Shown: positions 1 through 9,229, numbered from the stretch's first letter. The stretch is 64,000 nt of DNA from Alphaproteobacteria bacterium (GCA_015231605.1 JADGBG010000001.1:1-64000); one strand, 5' to 3'. The notes: generated by a model not told the origin, from the sequence alone. A program made the numbers and translations.

Positions 1-2
1 CC

Positions 3-71
3 GGATACGAGTACGACCCCAAGGCCGTTCAGAAGATGAAATCCAAATATGCGAGCGCGCGAAATGGCTGA
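3..71 (+). CDS. C-terminal tail of an unidentified upstream gene (partial)
   Basis: An open frame enters from the left edge and stops with TGA eight bases into lpdA. About 22 residues are visible, ending KSKYASARNG, lysine-rich and without a recognisable motif. The 8-nt overlap with the lpdA start is typical of translationally coupled genes, so it may be the preceding member of a 2-oxoacid dehydrogenase operon. It does not look like the usual C-terminus of a dihydrolipoyl acyltransferase (E2). The frame could also be fortuitous. Confidence 0.35.
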   Translation, partial: GYEYDPKAVQKMKSKYASARNG

Positions 72-1464
72 TACGAACTTCGATCTCATCGTCGTGGGGG
101 GCGGACCAGGGGGATACGTGGCCGCCATCCGCGCCGCGCAGTTGAAGATGAAGGTGGCTTTGGTGGAAGCCAACCATCTGGGCGGCATCTGCCTCAACTG
201 GGGCTGCATTCCGACCAAGGCGCTGCTGCGTTCCGCCGAAGTCTACCGCACCATGAGCCACGCCAAGGACTACGGCCTCAGCGTCGAGGGCTTGGGGTTT
301 GATCTCAAGGCCATCGTGGACCGTTCGCGCAAGGTGTCCAAGCGCCTCAACATGGGCGTCGGGCATCTGCTCAAGAAGAACAAGGTCGAGGTGTTCGACG
401 GCTACGGCAAGCTGTTGGGCGGCGGTAAGCTGAGCGTGGAAAAGGACGGCAAGGTCTTCGCCCAGATCGCGTCCAAGCACATCATCGTGGCCACCGGCGC
501 CCGCGCCCGCGTGCTGCCGGGGTTGGAGCCCGACGGCAAGTTCATCTGGTACTACAAGGATGCGCTGGTTCCCGACACCGTGCCGGAACGCTTGTTGGTG
601 ATCGGTTCGGGCGCGATCGGCATCGAGTTCGCGAGCTTCTTCCACACCCTGGGGTCCAAGACCACGGTGGTCGAGATGCTGGACCGCATCGTCCCGGCCG
701 AAGACGCGGAAGTCTCTGAATTCCTGAAGAAGTCGCTGACCAAGGACGGGATGGAGATCCTCACGTCCGCGGGCGTCAAGGATGTCAAGGTGGGCAAGGC
801 CTGCGTCACCGCCACGATCGAGGCGAACGGCAAGGCCGAGACCCGGGACTTCGACCGCGTCATCGTCGCCGCCGGCATCGTCGGCAACGTGGAAAACATC
901 GGGCTGGAAAACACCAAGGTCAAAGTCGACCGCACGCACATCCTGACCGACCAGTGGCTGCAAACCGACGAGCCCGGCGTCTACGCCATCGGCGACGTCG
1001 CGGGCGCGCCGTGGTTGGCGCACAAGGCGTCGCACGAAGGGATCCTGTGTGTCGAAAAAATCGCCGGGACCCAGGGTCTGCATCCCATGAACCCGGACCG
1101 CATTCCGGGTTGCACCTACTGCCACCCGCAGATCGCGTCCGTGGGCCTCTCCGAAGCCAAGGCCAAGGACCGCGGCCACAAGGTGCGCGTCGGCCGCTTC
1201 CCGTTCCAGGCCAACGGCAAGGCCATCGCGCTGGGCGAACCGGAGGGCTTCATCAAGGTGGTGTTCGACGAGACCACCGGCGAACTGCTGGGCGCGCACA
1301 TGATCGGGGCCGAGGTCACCGAGATGATCCAGGGCTACGGCATCGCCATGGAGCTGGAAACCACCGAGGCCGAGCTGATGCATACCGTCTTCGCGCATCC
1401 CACGCTCAGCGAAATGATGCATGAAAGCGTGCTTGACGCGTTCGGCCGGGCGATCCATTTCTAA
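64..1464 (+). CDS. lpdA: dihydrolipoyl dehydrogenase (E3)
   Basis: FAD-dependent E3 subunit that reoxidises dihydrolipoamide of the pyruvate or 2-oxoglutarate dehydrogenase complexes and passes electrons to NAD+. The 466-residue protein has the N-terminal FAD dinucleotide fold (VVGGGPGGYVAA), the redox-active disulfide in GGICLNWGCIPTK (C43 and C48), a second NAD-binding fold (VIGSGAIGIEF), the AIGDVAG FAD segment, and the C-terminal interface with the catalytic His-Glu pair in HPTLSE (about H445 and E450). An in-frame ATG 15 nt upstream would add five residues; the chosen ATG puts the FAD motif at the usual distance from the N-terminus. lipA, which makes the lipoyl cofactor, lies two genes downstream, consistent with a lipoate-enzyme cluster. 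Confidence 0.96.
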   Translation: MADTNFDLIVVGGGPGGYVAAIRAAQLKMKVALVEANHLGGICLNWGCIPTKALLRSAEVYRTMSHAKDYGLSVEGLGFDLKAIVDRSRKVSKRLNMGVGHLLKKNKVEVFDGYGKLLGGGKLSVEKDGKVFAQIASKHIIVATGARARVLPGLEPDGKFIWYYKDALVPDTVPERLLVIGSGAIGIEFASFFHTLGSKTTVVEMLDRIVPAEDAEVSEFLKKSLTKDGMEILTSAGVKDVKVGKACVTATIEANGKAETRDFDRVIVAAGIVGNVENIGLENTKVKVDRTHILTDQWLQTDEPGVYAIGDVAGAPWLAHKASHEGILCVEKIAGTQGLHPMNPDRIPGCTYCHPQIASVGLSEAKAKDRGHKVRVGRFPFQANGKAIALGEPEGFIKVVFDETTGELLGAHMIGAEVTEMIQGYGIAMELETTEAELMHTVFAHPTLSEMMHESVLDAFGRAIHF

Positions 1465-1519
1465 TCATCTCGCGCCGCGATTTGGTTCGGTCCACGGGAC
1501 GCGGATTCGCTTGGCCCAT

Positions 1520-1537
1520 GTAAATTTCCCGATTTAC
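1520..1537. promoter_or_regulatory. candidate operator upstream of arsM
   Basis: A perfect inverted repeat, GTAAAT-N6-ATTTAC, lies about 60 nt upstream of the arsM start in otherwise GC-rich DNA. The size and symmetry suit a dimeric repressor site, possibly for an ArsR-type regulator, but no regulator gene is in the window. A chance palindrome cannot be excluded. Confidence 0.3.
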
Positions 1538-1595
1538 TCGGGATGGCCAGGCGGTGTTTAACAGTGGTGAAAGCCAACAACGGGACATTCGACCC

Positions 1596-2450
1596 ATGAA
1601 CGACCACAGCGTGACTTCCGACCATGAACGCGTGCGCAAGACCGTGCGCGACAGCTATGCCAAAATTGCCGCCGAGGGCGGCAATTTTGGCTGTTGTGGC
1701 CCGGCGTCGAGTTGTTGCGGTCCGGCGCCCGAGGTGGCGATCCCGTCGGCCAAGGAGATGAGCGCCTTTTTCGGGTATTCCGACGACGAAATGTCCGCCG
1801 TGCCGGAGGGCGCGAACCTCGGCCTCGGTTGCGGCAACCCCCAGGCCATCGCAGACATGCTGCCGGGCGACATCGTGGTCGATCTGGGATCGGGCGCGGG
1901 GTTCGACGCCTTTCTGGCGGCGGGCAAGGTGGGGCCGTGGGGGCGCGTGATCGGCATCGACATGACCCACGAGATGCTCGCCAAGGCGCGAGCCAACGCG
2001 GTCAAGGGCGGCTACGAGAACGTGGAGTTCCGCCTGGGCGAAATCGAACACCTTCCCGTCGCGGATGGCGAGGCCGACGTGGTCATTTCCAATTGCGTCA
2101 TAAATCTTTCGCCGAACAAACCTCAAGTTTTACGTGAGGTTTATCGGGTGCTGCGCAAGGGCGGACGGGTGGCGATTTCCGACGTGGTGGCGACCCAACC
2201 GTTTCCCGACGATTTCCTGGACGACGATCATCTGTTGTCGGGATGCGTCACCGGCGCCAGCCTGATCGACGATCTGCGGGCGTGGCTGGAGGATGCCGGG
2301 TTCAGCCGCATCCGCATCGACGTCAAGGAAGACAGCCGTGCGGGCATCGCACAGTGGGCGCCGGGACGCGGCGTCGAAAACTATGTCGTGTCCGCCATCA
2401 TCACCGCGCAAAAGCCCACGGGGTGCGGGTGCGGAACGTCTTGCCGTTGA
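1596..2450 (+). CDS. arsM: arsenite S-adenosylmethionine methyltransferase
   Basis: Cytoplasmic SAM-dependent enzyme that methylates As(III) to less retained or volatile species. The 284-residue protein has paired cysteines near the N-terminus (C33/C34 and C40/C41), the SAM-binding loop [10 protein letters not shown], and the two family-typical As(III)-ligand cysteines in NCVINLSP (C167) and SGCVTGA (C217). A cysteine-rich tail (GCGCGTSC) may also bind metalloid. I chose the ATG at MNDHSVTS; a GTG 42 nt upstream is open but adds nothing conserved. There is no arsR, arsB or arsC beside it: it sits between lpdA and lipA, so it is probably an insertion into a lipoate cluster with its own promoter. 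Confidence 0.92.
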   Translation: MNDHSVTSDHERVRKTVRDSYAKIAAEGGNFGCCGPASSCCGPAPEVAIPSAKEMSAFFGYSDDEMSAVPEGANLGLGCGNPQAIADMLPGDIVVDLGSGAGFDAFLAAGKVGPWGRVIGIDMTHEMLAKARANAVKGGYENVEFRLGEIEHLPVADGEADVVISNCVINLSPNKPQVLREVYRVLRKGGRVAISDVVATQPFPDDFLDDDHLLSGCVTGASLIDDLRAWLEDAGFSRIRIDVKEDSRAGIAQWAPGRGVENYVVSAIITAQKPTGCGCGTSCR

Positions 2451-2481
2451 CGCGTGTCGCGCTTGGGGGTACTCCAACTCC

Positions 2482-3417
2482 ATGACCAGCGAAACGCCCC
2501 ATCGCCATCCGGAGAAGCGCAACCTGCCGGACCAGCCCAGCCCGCGCAAGCCCAAGTGGATTCGCGTCAAGGCCCCGACGTCGGCGGCCTATGGCGAAAC
2601 GCGCCGTCTCATCAAGGACAAGAACCTGCACACCGTGTGCGAGGAAGCCGCGTGCCCCAACATCGGCGAATGCTGGTCGGCCAAGCACGCCACGGTGATG
2701 ATCCTGGGCGACGTGTGCACCCGGGCCTGCGCGTTTTGCAACGTGGCCACCGGAAAGCCCAAGCCGCTGGATCCCGGAGAGCCGGAAAACGCCGGCCTTG
2801 CCGCCAAGGAAATGGGGCTGCGGCACATGGTGATCACTTCGGTCGACCGCGACGACCTGGCCGACGGCGGGGCGGAACAGTTCGCCAAGACCATCCTGCG
2901 GGTGCGTGAATCGTCCCCCGACACGACGGTTGAGGTGCTCACCCCCGATTTCCGGGGCAAGGCCGGGGCGCTGGAAACGGTGATCGGCGCGCGGCCCGAC
3001 GTCTTCAACCACAACCTGGAAACCGTGCCAGGGCTGTATCCGTCCATCCGCCCTGGGGCGCGGTACTACCATTCGCTCAAGATTCTGGACCGCGCCAAGG
3101 ACCTGGATCCGGTGGTGTTCACCAAGTCCGGCATCATGGTGGGGTTGGGCGAGGAACGCGACGCGGTGTTGCAGGTGATGGACGACATGCGCAGTGCGCG
3201 GGTGGACTTCCTGACCATCGGCCAGTACCTGCAACCGACGCCCAAGCACGCCGCCGTGGCGCGTTTCGTGACGCCCGAGGAATTCGACGAATACAAGCGC
3301 GTCGCGCTGGCCAAGGGCTTCCTGCACGTCGCCAGCACCCCGATGACGCGGTCCAGCTATCACGCCGACAAGGATTTCGCGGCGCTCAAGGCGGCGCGGG
3401 AGCGGGGGAAGGGATAA
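2482..3417 (+). CDS. lipA: lipoyl synthase (radical SAM)
   Basis: Inserts two sulfurs into the octanoyl chain of E2 and GcvH proteins to make lipoyl groups. The 311-residue protein carries the auxiliary-cluster motif [12 protein letters not shown] (C53, C58, C64), the radical-SAM motif CTRACAFC (C79, C83, C86), and the C-terminal RSSYHAD, whose serine ligates the auxiliary cluster. The frame is open for another 63 codons upstream inside arsM; the ATG at MTSETPHR is preferred because it gives the normal family length. Its stop shares one base with the next start (TAATG), implying translational coupling. Confidence 0.96.
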   Translation: MTSETPHRHPEKRNLPDQPSPRKPKWIRVKAPTSAAYGETRRLIKDKNLHTVCEEAACPNIGECWSAKHATVMILGDVCTRACAFCNVATGKPKPLDPGEPENAGLAAKEMGLRHMVITSVDRDDLADGGAEQFAKTILRVRESSPDTTVEVLTPDFRGKAGALETVIGARPDVFNHNLETVPGLYPSIRPGARYYHSLKILDRAKDLDPVVFTKSGIMVGLGEERDAVLQVMDDMRSARVDFLTIGQYLQPTPKHAAVARFVTPEEFDEYKRVALAKGFLHVASTPMTRSSYHADKDFAALKAARERGKG

Positions 3418-3857
3418 TGCCGATCCACCGGGAAAAACGCGCGCTGCCCTTCACGCCGGAGCAGATGTTCGACCTGGTTCTGGATGTGGCCAAATACCCC
3501 GAATTCCTGCCCTGGTGCGTCGCCACCCGGGTGAAGGCCAAGGACGAGGGCGAAGCGGGCATGATGACCGCCGACATGGCCGTGGGCTTCAAGATGGTCA
3601 AGGAGCGCTACACGTCCCGCATCACGTTCGAACGTCCCGAGCACATCCACGTCACCGACATCGGCGGGCCGTTCAGGCATCTGGAAACGGACTGGCGCTT
3701 TTATCCCGACGGCGACGGATGCGTGGTCGATTTCCACATCGATTTCGCGTTCAGTTCGCGTCTCTTGGAAAAGGTGATGGGCGCGGTGTTCGCCGAAGCC
3801 GCAGAACGGATGATGCAGGCCTTCGTGTCCCGCGCCGAGACGGTTTACGCAGGATGA
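3417..3857 (+). CDS. COQ10/RatA-like START-domain protein (ubiquinone-binding)
   Basis: A 146-residue single-domain protein of the polyketide-cyclase/START fold. Conserved features are the N-terminal FTPEQMFDLVLDVAKYPEFLPWC helix-grip region, a FRHLETDWRF strand and the long C-terminal amphipathic helix. Family members bind ubiquinone and support respiration (COQ10), while the enterobacterial homologue is called RatA. In alphaproteobacteria it commonly follows lipA, as here, with a one-base overlap. The respiratory role is from family knowledge; the toxin naming is unlikely to apply. Confidence 0.88.
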   Translation: MPIHREKRALPFTPEQMFDLVLDVAKYPEFLPWCVATRVKAKDEGEAGMMTADMAVGFKMVKERYTSRITFERPEHIHVTDIGGPFRHLETDWRFYPDGDGCVVDFHIDFAFSSRLLEKVMGAVFAEAAERMMQAFVSRAETVYAG

Positions 3858-3883
3858 ACACCATCTTGCGCCACTAGTCGAAT

Positions 3884-4372
3884 TCAAGACACCATATTTA
3901 TGAGCAGTTTCAGGGTGCTTTCCACCGCCTGGATGCGCACGGCGTGGCGGTCGCCCTTGAACACATGGCGTTCGTGACGGGTTTCGAAGCCCTTGCGCGC
4001 GCAGGCGATGTGGATCAGGCCCAACGGTTTGTTTTCGGTCGCGCCGCCCGGACCCGCGATGCCGGTGACGGATGCGGAGACGTCGGCGATGGAATGCCTC
4101 AAGACTCCCTCGGCCATGGCGCGGGCGACTTCCTCGGACACCGCGCCGACGGTGTAGAAGAGGGGCTTGGGAACGTCCAGCAGTTCCATCTTCGACTGGT
4201 TCGTGTACGTCACGAAGGTCCGGTCCACCACGGCGGATGATCCGGGCACCGACGTCAGGCACCCGGTGATCAGTCCGCCGGTGCACGATTCCGCCAGTGC
4301 CAGTTTGAGGTTTTGCTTGTGGTAGAGGTCGAGCAGATCCTCGGCCATGACATAAAGAATTTCCGGATACAT
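3884..4372 (-). CDS. pncC: nicotinamide-nucleotide amidohydrolase (CinA C-terminal domain)
   Basis: Deamidates nicotinamide mononucleotide to nicotinate mononucleotide in NAD recycling. The 162-residue protein is only the CinA C-terminal domain, with LALAESCTGGLITGCLTSVPGSS near the N-terminus and SVTGIAGPGG in the middle; the MoCF-like N-terminal half found in longer CinA proteins is absent. A G-rich Shine-Dalgarno lies just upstream of the chosen start; an internal ATG eight codons in is an alternative. It follows pgpA by 3 nt, so the two form an operon. Confidence 0.9.
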   Translation of the reverse strand: MYPEILYVMAEDLLDLYHKQNLKLALAESCTGGLITGCLTSVPGSSAVVDRTFVTYTNQSKMELLDVPKPLFYTVGAVSEEVARAMAEGVLRHSIADVSASVTGIAGPGGATENKPLGLIHIACARKGFETRHERHVFKGDRHAVRIQAVESTLKLLINMVS

Positions 4373-4375
4373 GGA

Positions 4376-4876
4376 TTACCCCCCCAATTCCATCGTCTTC
4401 ATCAGCATTCGACCGCCCCACAATATCGCCAAACCGAAGGCGCCCGCCAGCACATCGTCCACCATCACCCCCAAACCGCCGCCGATGCGGCGATCCGCCC
4501 AGGAAATGGGCCAGGGCTTGAAGATGTCGAACACGCGAAAAAGTACGAATCCAGCGGCGTAAGCGATCGGATCGAGCGGCGCGGCGAGCAAGACGATCCA
4601 TTGTCCCGCCACCTCGTCGATGACGACCACGCCGGGATCATGGACGCCCGTGCGCCCCATGTAGTCCTGCGCCGCCCAGATTCCGACGACGAAAACCACC
4701 GCCGATGCCAGCGCCAGAGCGGCGACGCCCACGTGTTCGACGATGATCCAGGCGAACGGCAATGCCGCGGCCGAACCCCACGTTCCGGGAGCCTTGGGCA
4801 GATACCCAACGCCAAACCAGGTGGCGAGCAGCACGCCGGGACGGCTCAGGGACGGACGGGGTGTGACGGGCGTCAT
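4376..4876 (-). CDS. pgpA: phosphatidylglycerophosphatase A
   Basis: Dephosphorylates phosphatidylglycerophosphate to phosphatidylglycerol in the inner membrane. The 166-residue protein matches family length and has three to four hydrophobic segments. Family motifs visible are WFGVGYLPKAPGTWGSAAALP and DPGVVVIDEVAGQW, whose acidic residues form the metal site, and DDVLAGAFG near the C-terminus. It is the first gene of a two-gene minus-strand operon with pncC, divergent from the M23 peptidase gene. Confidence 0.93.
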   Translation of the reverse strand: MTPVTPRPSLSRPGVLLATWFGVGYLPKAPGTWGSAAALPFAWIIVEHVGVAALALASAVVFVVGIWAAQDYMGRTGVHDPGVVVIDEVAGQWIVLLAAPLDPIAYAAGFVLFRVFDIFKPWPISWADRRIGGGLGVMVDDVLAGAFGLAILWGGRMLMKTMELGG

Positions 4877-5153
4877 GGCGGCGGCTGGGTTTCCGATCGT
4901 ATCGTGAACGCGTGTGATTAGAACATCATAAGCCCGTTATCGGAAAATCGCATATGGAAATATGGACATGCGATCCACCGGACGGGGTGAAGAAAACATT
5001 AAGCGGTGGATGAATTCACTTGCCTAGTGGACAGCCTACGGATACGTTTTTGCATTCTTTGAGAGATGGCCTCGCTGAGAAGCGTAAGGCTGCTACTGGG
5101 GTGGCGCGGTCGGTTTCGGTCGTCGCAGGGTTAGCAAGGGAAAATCACTCGGG
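4877..5153. other. divergent intergenic region, pgpA / M23 peptidase
   Basis: This is 277 bases between two divergent genes. It is somewhat less GC-rich than its surroundings near 4915-5060. I see no tRNA-like fold and no convincing ORF. A weak plus-strand -35 (TTGCCT at 5020-5025) is followed 17 nt later by a poor -10 (TACGTT), so promoters for both neighbours probably lie here but cannot be fixed from sequence alone. Confidence 0.4.
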
Positions 5154-6476
5154 ATGAGTTCCAAGCGGCGAGGGGGAATGTCATGGTTTCGGGAGGCCCG
5201 GGTTTGGGCCGATGAACGCCTCGCGTTCCTGTTTCCGTACCGGCAGATCGTTTTGCGCAGCGAAGGCAAGGTGCATTGCCTGAACCTGACGCCGCGCCTG
5301 CAAGGCAGCGTCGCCGGCGTTTTTCTCCTCATCGGCGGCTGGGTGGCGGGGTCCACCGCCAGCATCTTCCTGCACGAACTCGAACTCGCGGCCAAGGACG
5401 CTCAGATCGCCGACGTGCGCGTGGCCTACCGCTCGCTCCTCAACGATGTCGCCGATTATCAGAAACGATTCTCCGGCGTGGTGCGCGACCTGGAAGCCAA
5501 CCAGGAAATGATGCTGCAACTGGCGGGGCGGAACACCAAGCTTCAGGAAGACCTGGATTCGCTCAAGTCTTCCCGTCAGGCCCGCGCGGAAATCGAAACC
5601 GTGCGCGATACGCTTCTGGGCCACCTGGATCAGGTTGAAAACCAGATGCAGTCCCTGGCGCAACGCAACTTCACCCTTAAGGACGATTTGTCGAGCATCG
5701 AGACCGACCTCCAGGAAGCCTTGACCGAGCGCAACACGGCCCTGCTGGAAAGCACCAAGATGCGCCGCGACATCAGGGTCCTGGAAAACAAGCTGGTCAA
5801 CCTCGAGGCCCAGGAAAATTCGACCGTCGGCCGTCTCACGGAGCAGACGGAAATGTTCATCTCCAACATGGAGCATCTGATCCAAACGGCGGGACTCGAC
5901 GTCGAGGATCTGATGGCCGGCGACGACGATCTTGTCGCGGGGCAGGGCGGGCCGTTCATCGAACTCCAGGGTGACGAACGCCCGGCGGGACGGTTGAAAG
6001 CCAATCTGAACAACCTGGAAAGTCGTCTGGCGTATTCCGAATCCCTGCAAAAGGTGGTGCGCAAAATGCCTTTCGCCCCCCCGATGCACGGCTATTACAT
6101 CACCTCCAAATACGGCAAGCGCCGCGATCCCCTGAATCAGAAATGGTCCATGCATTACGGGTTGGATTTCGGCTCGACCCCGCGCGCGCCCATCTACGTC
6201 ACGGCGCCGGGCAAGGTCGCCTTCGCCGGGTGGAAGGGCAATTTCGGCAAGATGGTGGAAATCGACCACGGCGCGGGCATCAAGACTCGCTACGGTCACC
6301 TCAGCAACATCAAGGTGAAAACGGGCGAAACCGTCGCGTTCGGTGAAAAGATCGGCGTGATCGGCTCCACTGGGCGCAGCACCGGCAACCATCTTCATTA
6401 TGAAATCCTTTTCATGGACAAAGCCATCGACCCCATGAAATTCATCAAGGCAGGGCGCTATGTTTTCAAGGAATAA
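5154..6476 (+). CDS. membrane-anchored M23 (LytM-type) peptidoglycan endopeptidase
   Basis: The 440-residue protein has a cytoplasmic N-terminus of about 50 residues, one transmembrane helix (about 51-73), a long periplasmic coiled coil (about 74-240), and a C-terminal M23 domain. Zinc ligands are visible as H334 and D338 in HYGLDFG and H415 in GNHLHYE, with H382 (RYGHLS) as catalytic base, so the peptidase looks active. The downstream bactofilin gene begins inside the end of this one. Paired M23 peptidase and bactofilin genes are known from other bacteria, where they localise cell-wall remodelling (LmdC/BacA in stalked alphaproteobacteria, Csd1/CcmA in Helicobacter). An alternative ATG eight codons in has a G-rich tract too close to serve as a good ribosome site. 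Confidence 0.92.
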   Translation: MSSKRRGGMSWFREARVWADERLAFLFPYRQIVLRSEGKVHCLNLTPRLQGSVAGVFLLIGGWVAGSTASIFLHELELAAKDAQIADVRVAYRSLLNDVADYQKRFSGVVRDLEANQEMMLQLAGRNTKLQEDLDSLKSSRQARAEIETVRDTLLGHLDQVENQMQSLAQRNFTLKDDLSSIETDLQEALTERNTALLESTKMRRDIRVLENKLVNLEAQENSTVGRLTEQTEMFISNMEHLIQTAGLDVEDLMAGDDDLVAGQGGPFIELQGDERPAGRLKANLNNLESRLAYSESLQKVVRKMPFAPPMHGYYITSKYGKRRDPLNQKWSMHYGLDFGSTPRAPIYVTAPGKVAFAGWKGNFGKMVEIDHGAGIKTRYGHLSNIKVKTGETVAFGEKIGVIGSTGRSTGNHLHYEILFMDKAIDPMKFIKAGRYVFKE

Positions 6477-7029
6477 GAACAAGGACGGCGCCGCGAACCA
6501 CACACCGCAGCCGCGCGCCGTTCCGTCCATCATCAGCGTCGATCTGAAAATCACCGGCGATCTGGAAAGCACCGGCGAAATTCAGGTCGACGGTGAAATC
6601 ACGGGCGATATCCGCTCGCGCGTCCTTCTCGTCGGCGAAAGCGCCGTCGTCACCGGTGAGATCATCGCCGAGACCGTGCGCGTTCATGGCAAGGTCGTCG
6701 GGCAGATCAAATCTAAATTCGTCAATCTGGCGAAGACCGCGCATGTGGTCGGCGACATCCTGCACGAAAATCTCTCGATCCAGGAGGGGGCGTTCCTCGA
6801 GGGCCACATCACCCACCTCAACGAGCATGACCTGGCGAAGGCCACGGCGCATCCCAAGCCCGCCGACGTCAAGCCGACGGAAGGCAAGACCGCCGACGGC
6901 AAACCCGCCGGCGATCGGGTCAATCTGGTGGTCAAGAGCGGTGCGCCGGGCTCTCAGCAGTCCGCCAAGATCAGTGTCTCCGCCAAGGAAAATCAACCCG
7001 AAGCCAAGGCCGCCAACGCCACGAAATGA
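6460..7029 (+). CDS. bactofilin
   Basis: Polymer-forming cytoskeletal protein. The 189-residue protein has a short N-terminal tail, a right-handed beta-helix core (about 20-125) of glycine/valine-rich repeats such as STGEIQVDGEITGDI, and a charged, Lys/Pro-rich disordered tail (about 126-189). It starts 17 nt before the end of the M23 peptidase gene, so both are likely made together and may act as a localised cell-wall module. No transmembrane helix is present, as is usual for the family. Confidence 0.94.
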   Translation: MFSRNKNKDGAANHTPQPRAVPSIISVDLKITGDLESTGEIQVDGEITGDIRSRVLLVGESAVVTGEIIAETVRVHGKVVGQIKSKFVNLAKTAHVVGDILHENLSIQEGAFLEGHITHLNEHDLAKATAHPKPADVKPTEGKTADGKPAGDRVNLVVKSGAPGSQQSAKISVSAKENQPEAKAANATK

Positions 7030-7111
7030 CGGTGGCGCCATTGCGCGCGACCGGACACCGTGCTCCCGCCGTTGTCCAGTCTTTCGCCATGACGGGTAGG
7101 GCAACCCGCGC

Positions 7112-9130
7112 TTAGCCCGGGTTTTGCCCCGGATCCTTGGCGGCCTGTTTCGGCGCGAGCTTGGCGCGGTAGACGTTGAGGCTCTCCAACACCCGTTGCA
7201 CATAGTTGCGGGTTTCCGAATAGGGAATCATTTCCACCCAATCGATGGAATCCACCTTGCCGTCGCGCGGGTCGCCGAAATCGCGTTTCCAGCGTTCCAC
7301 CCGGCCGGGACCGGCATTGTAGGCCGCGATCGCCATGGGGTACGAGCCGTTGAACGTGTCGAGCATGTCGGCGATGTACACTTGGCCGATGATCAAGTTG
7401 TAGTTGGGGTCCTTCAACAGCTTGTCGCGCGAATACGGCAACCGGTTGGCTTTGGCGACGCGTTTCGCCGTCGCCGGCATCACCTGCATCAAGCCGCTCG
7501 CCCCGACGTGGCTTTGGGCGTTGGTGTAGAACCCGCTTTCCTGGCGGATCATGGCCAGGACCAGGGCCGTTTCCACCTGGTGGCCGGTCTTGGGTTTTGG
7601 GGGATTCAAGGTCGGATAGCCCAGATTTCCAACCGGCAGGCCGTCCCGTTCCGCCAGTTTGGCGACGGCGATGGCCAGATCGGGGCGCTTCAGGGTGTCG
7701 GCCAACTCCGCGCTCATGAGCTTCCACGGATGGCTTTCATCGGTGATTTCGGCCAGGGCCAGGATGAACGGGCGGATGCGGTCCTCCAACCCGGCGCTGG
7801 CCAGCATCACCGAGGCGCGGGTGAGCGGATGGTTGGTGAAGGCCTTGCGCTCCTCGGCGCTGGGTTCGGGTAGGCGCATGCTGGACGGGCTGGTGAGCTT
7901 GCCCAACCGCATGCCCGCCAACTGGCCGTAATAGGTGGTGTTGTGTTGCGCGGCTTGGGCGTAATGGGCCTTGGCGTCGCTTTCGCGCTTCAGTTCCTGG
8001 GCCGCGCGGCCGGACCAATAGGCGCCCCGCGCGACGCTGATGGGGTAGCTCACCGCGTCCAGCATGTGACGGAAATGGCGGTAGGCGCGCTCCGGATCGC
8101 CAAGGAAGCGCAAGGCAATCCAGCCCGCCATCCATTCCGCGTCGGAATATTCGGCCGCATTCTTGGGCGTCAGGGCGTGCGCGCTGACCACGGCGTAGGC
8201 CTTTTGGGGTTTGTTTTCGCGCAACAGATCGCGCCCCAGGATGACGCGTTCGGTCCACCACTTGTCAGGCTGAAGGGGATCGCCCGAGACGCTTTTCAGA
8301 ACATCCAGGGCTTCGTCGGTCCGGCCCTTGCGCCGGCGCCATCGCATGCGTTCGAACGTCAGGCCTGGATGATGGCTGAGTTCCGGCGCGGTGCGCTCCA
8401 AATCGGATATGGCGCGGTCCACGTCGCCTTCGCGCTGCATCAGCAACAGTCGGGCCAGGGCGAGTTTGCGCTGCTTGTTGTCCACTTTCCAGAGTTGGCG
8501 CTTGGCGTCCCAGTACCGTTCGTCCCAGATCAGACGATCGAGGCGCGCCTCGTGGTCCGTGCTGGTCAGACGGTTCTTGTGCTTGCGGTAAAACGCCTTT
8601 TCCTGGGCCTGGGAAAAGCTCCCCGTGACCCACAGGTCGCGGATGGCGGCCTCGGCCTCTTTCTTGCGCCCCAGCGCGAGAAAGGCCTCGGCCTGGCGGA
8701 CGCGCCCCTGGGTCGAAACCGGTCCGCCGTTCTTGTCGAGCCATGCCAGGACGTCCTTGGCGGACATGCTTGCGGGAAGGGTCTCTTCGGCGCGTTTGAG
8801 CAGGGTCGTGCGTTTCGGCCAGTCGGGGTGGCGGACGAGGAAGGGGGCGATGTCGTCATAGTTGGACGGACCGCGCGGCGCGCTGATGTAGCTCCACAGC
8901 AACACCTCGGCCAGTTCGTGGTTTTGGACGCTGTGTTGCAGACGCTTGGCGTCCTTGAAGCGGTTGCCGTCCAGCGCGTCGTAGAACGCCTTGGCCGTTT
9001 TCGCGTCCGACGCGGATACGGTTTGGGCATGCGCGGGTTGAAAAAAGACGCCAAGCAGCAAAAGGCTCGCAGTCGCCAAGGCGAGCGCGCCGGTGCGCGA
9101 AAGGAGCGACGAAATGCGGTTCAGGGGCAT
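7112..9130 (-). CDS. slt: soluble lytic murein transglycosylase
   Basis: Periplasmic enzyme cleaving MurNAc-GlcNAc bonds to leave 1,6-anhydro ends. The 672-residue precursor has a Sec signal peptide (cleavage near AHA-QT, about residue 35), a long alpha-helical superhelical U domain (about 40-500) and a C-terminal goose-lysozyme-like catalytic domain. Catalytic Glu is about E531 in RQESGFYTNAQSHVGASG, followed by LMQVMPATA and AAYNAGPGRVERW. The size and order match E. coli Slt70. The C-terminus ends in a Lys/Pro/Gln-rich tail. Confidence 0.95.
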   Translation of the reverse strand: MPLNRISSLLSRTGALALATASLLLLGVFFQPAHAQTVSASDAKTAKAFYDALDGNRFKDAKRLQHSVQNHELAEVLLWSYISAPRGPSNYDDIAPFLVRHPDWPKRTTLLKRAEETLPASMSAKDVLAWLDKNGGPVSTQGRVRQAEAFLALGRKKEAEAAIRDLWVTGSFSQAQEKAFYRKHKNRLTSTDHEARLDRLIWDERYWDAKRQLWKVDNKQRKLALARLLLMQREGDVDRAISDLERTAPELSHHPGLTFERMRWRRRKGRTDEALDVLKSVSGDPLQPDKWWTERVILGRDLLRENKPQKAYAVVSAHALTPKNAAEYSDAEWMAGWIALRFLGDPERAYRHFRHMLDAVSYPISVARGAYWSGRAAQELKRESDAKAHYAQAAQHNTTYYGQLAGMRLGKLTSPSSMRLPEPSAEERKAFTNHPLTRASVMLASAGLEDRIRPFILALAEITDESHPWKLMSAELADTLKRPDLAIAVAKLAERDGLPVGNLGYPTLNPPKPKTGHQVETALVLAMIRQESGFYTNAQSHVGASGLMQVMPATAKRVAKANRLPYSRDKLLKDPNYNLIIGQVYIADMLDTFNGSYPMAIAAYNAGPGRVERWKRDFGDPRDGKVDSIDWVEMIPYSETRNYVQRVLESLNVYRAKLAPKQAAKDPGQNPG

Positions 9131-9200
9131 GATGTTATCTTATCCGGGCGTCAAAGCGCGCCCATGGTACGGGGAAAGCCGGAGTCGCATCAAGTGCCCC

Positions 9201-9229
9201 TTGCCGGGTGCGGCCTAAGACGCTAAGTT
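9201..9229 (+). promoter_or_regulatory. candidate sigma70 promoter for dapA
   Basis: TTGCCG (-35) and TAAGTT (-10) are separated by 17 bases, with the -10 ending 38 nt before the dapA ATG. The match is modest and rests on spacing and position only. Confidence 0.35.

Noticed and set aside
3417-3857. Toxin RatA of a toxin-antitoxin system
   Set aside because: Despite shared family naming, no antitoxin-like partner is adjacent and the lipA neighbourhood fits the respiratory COQ10-like role.
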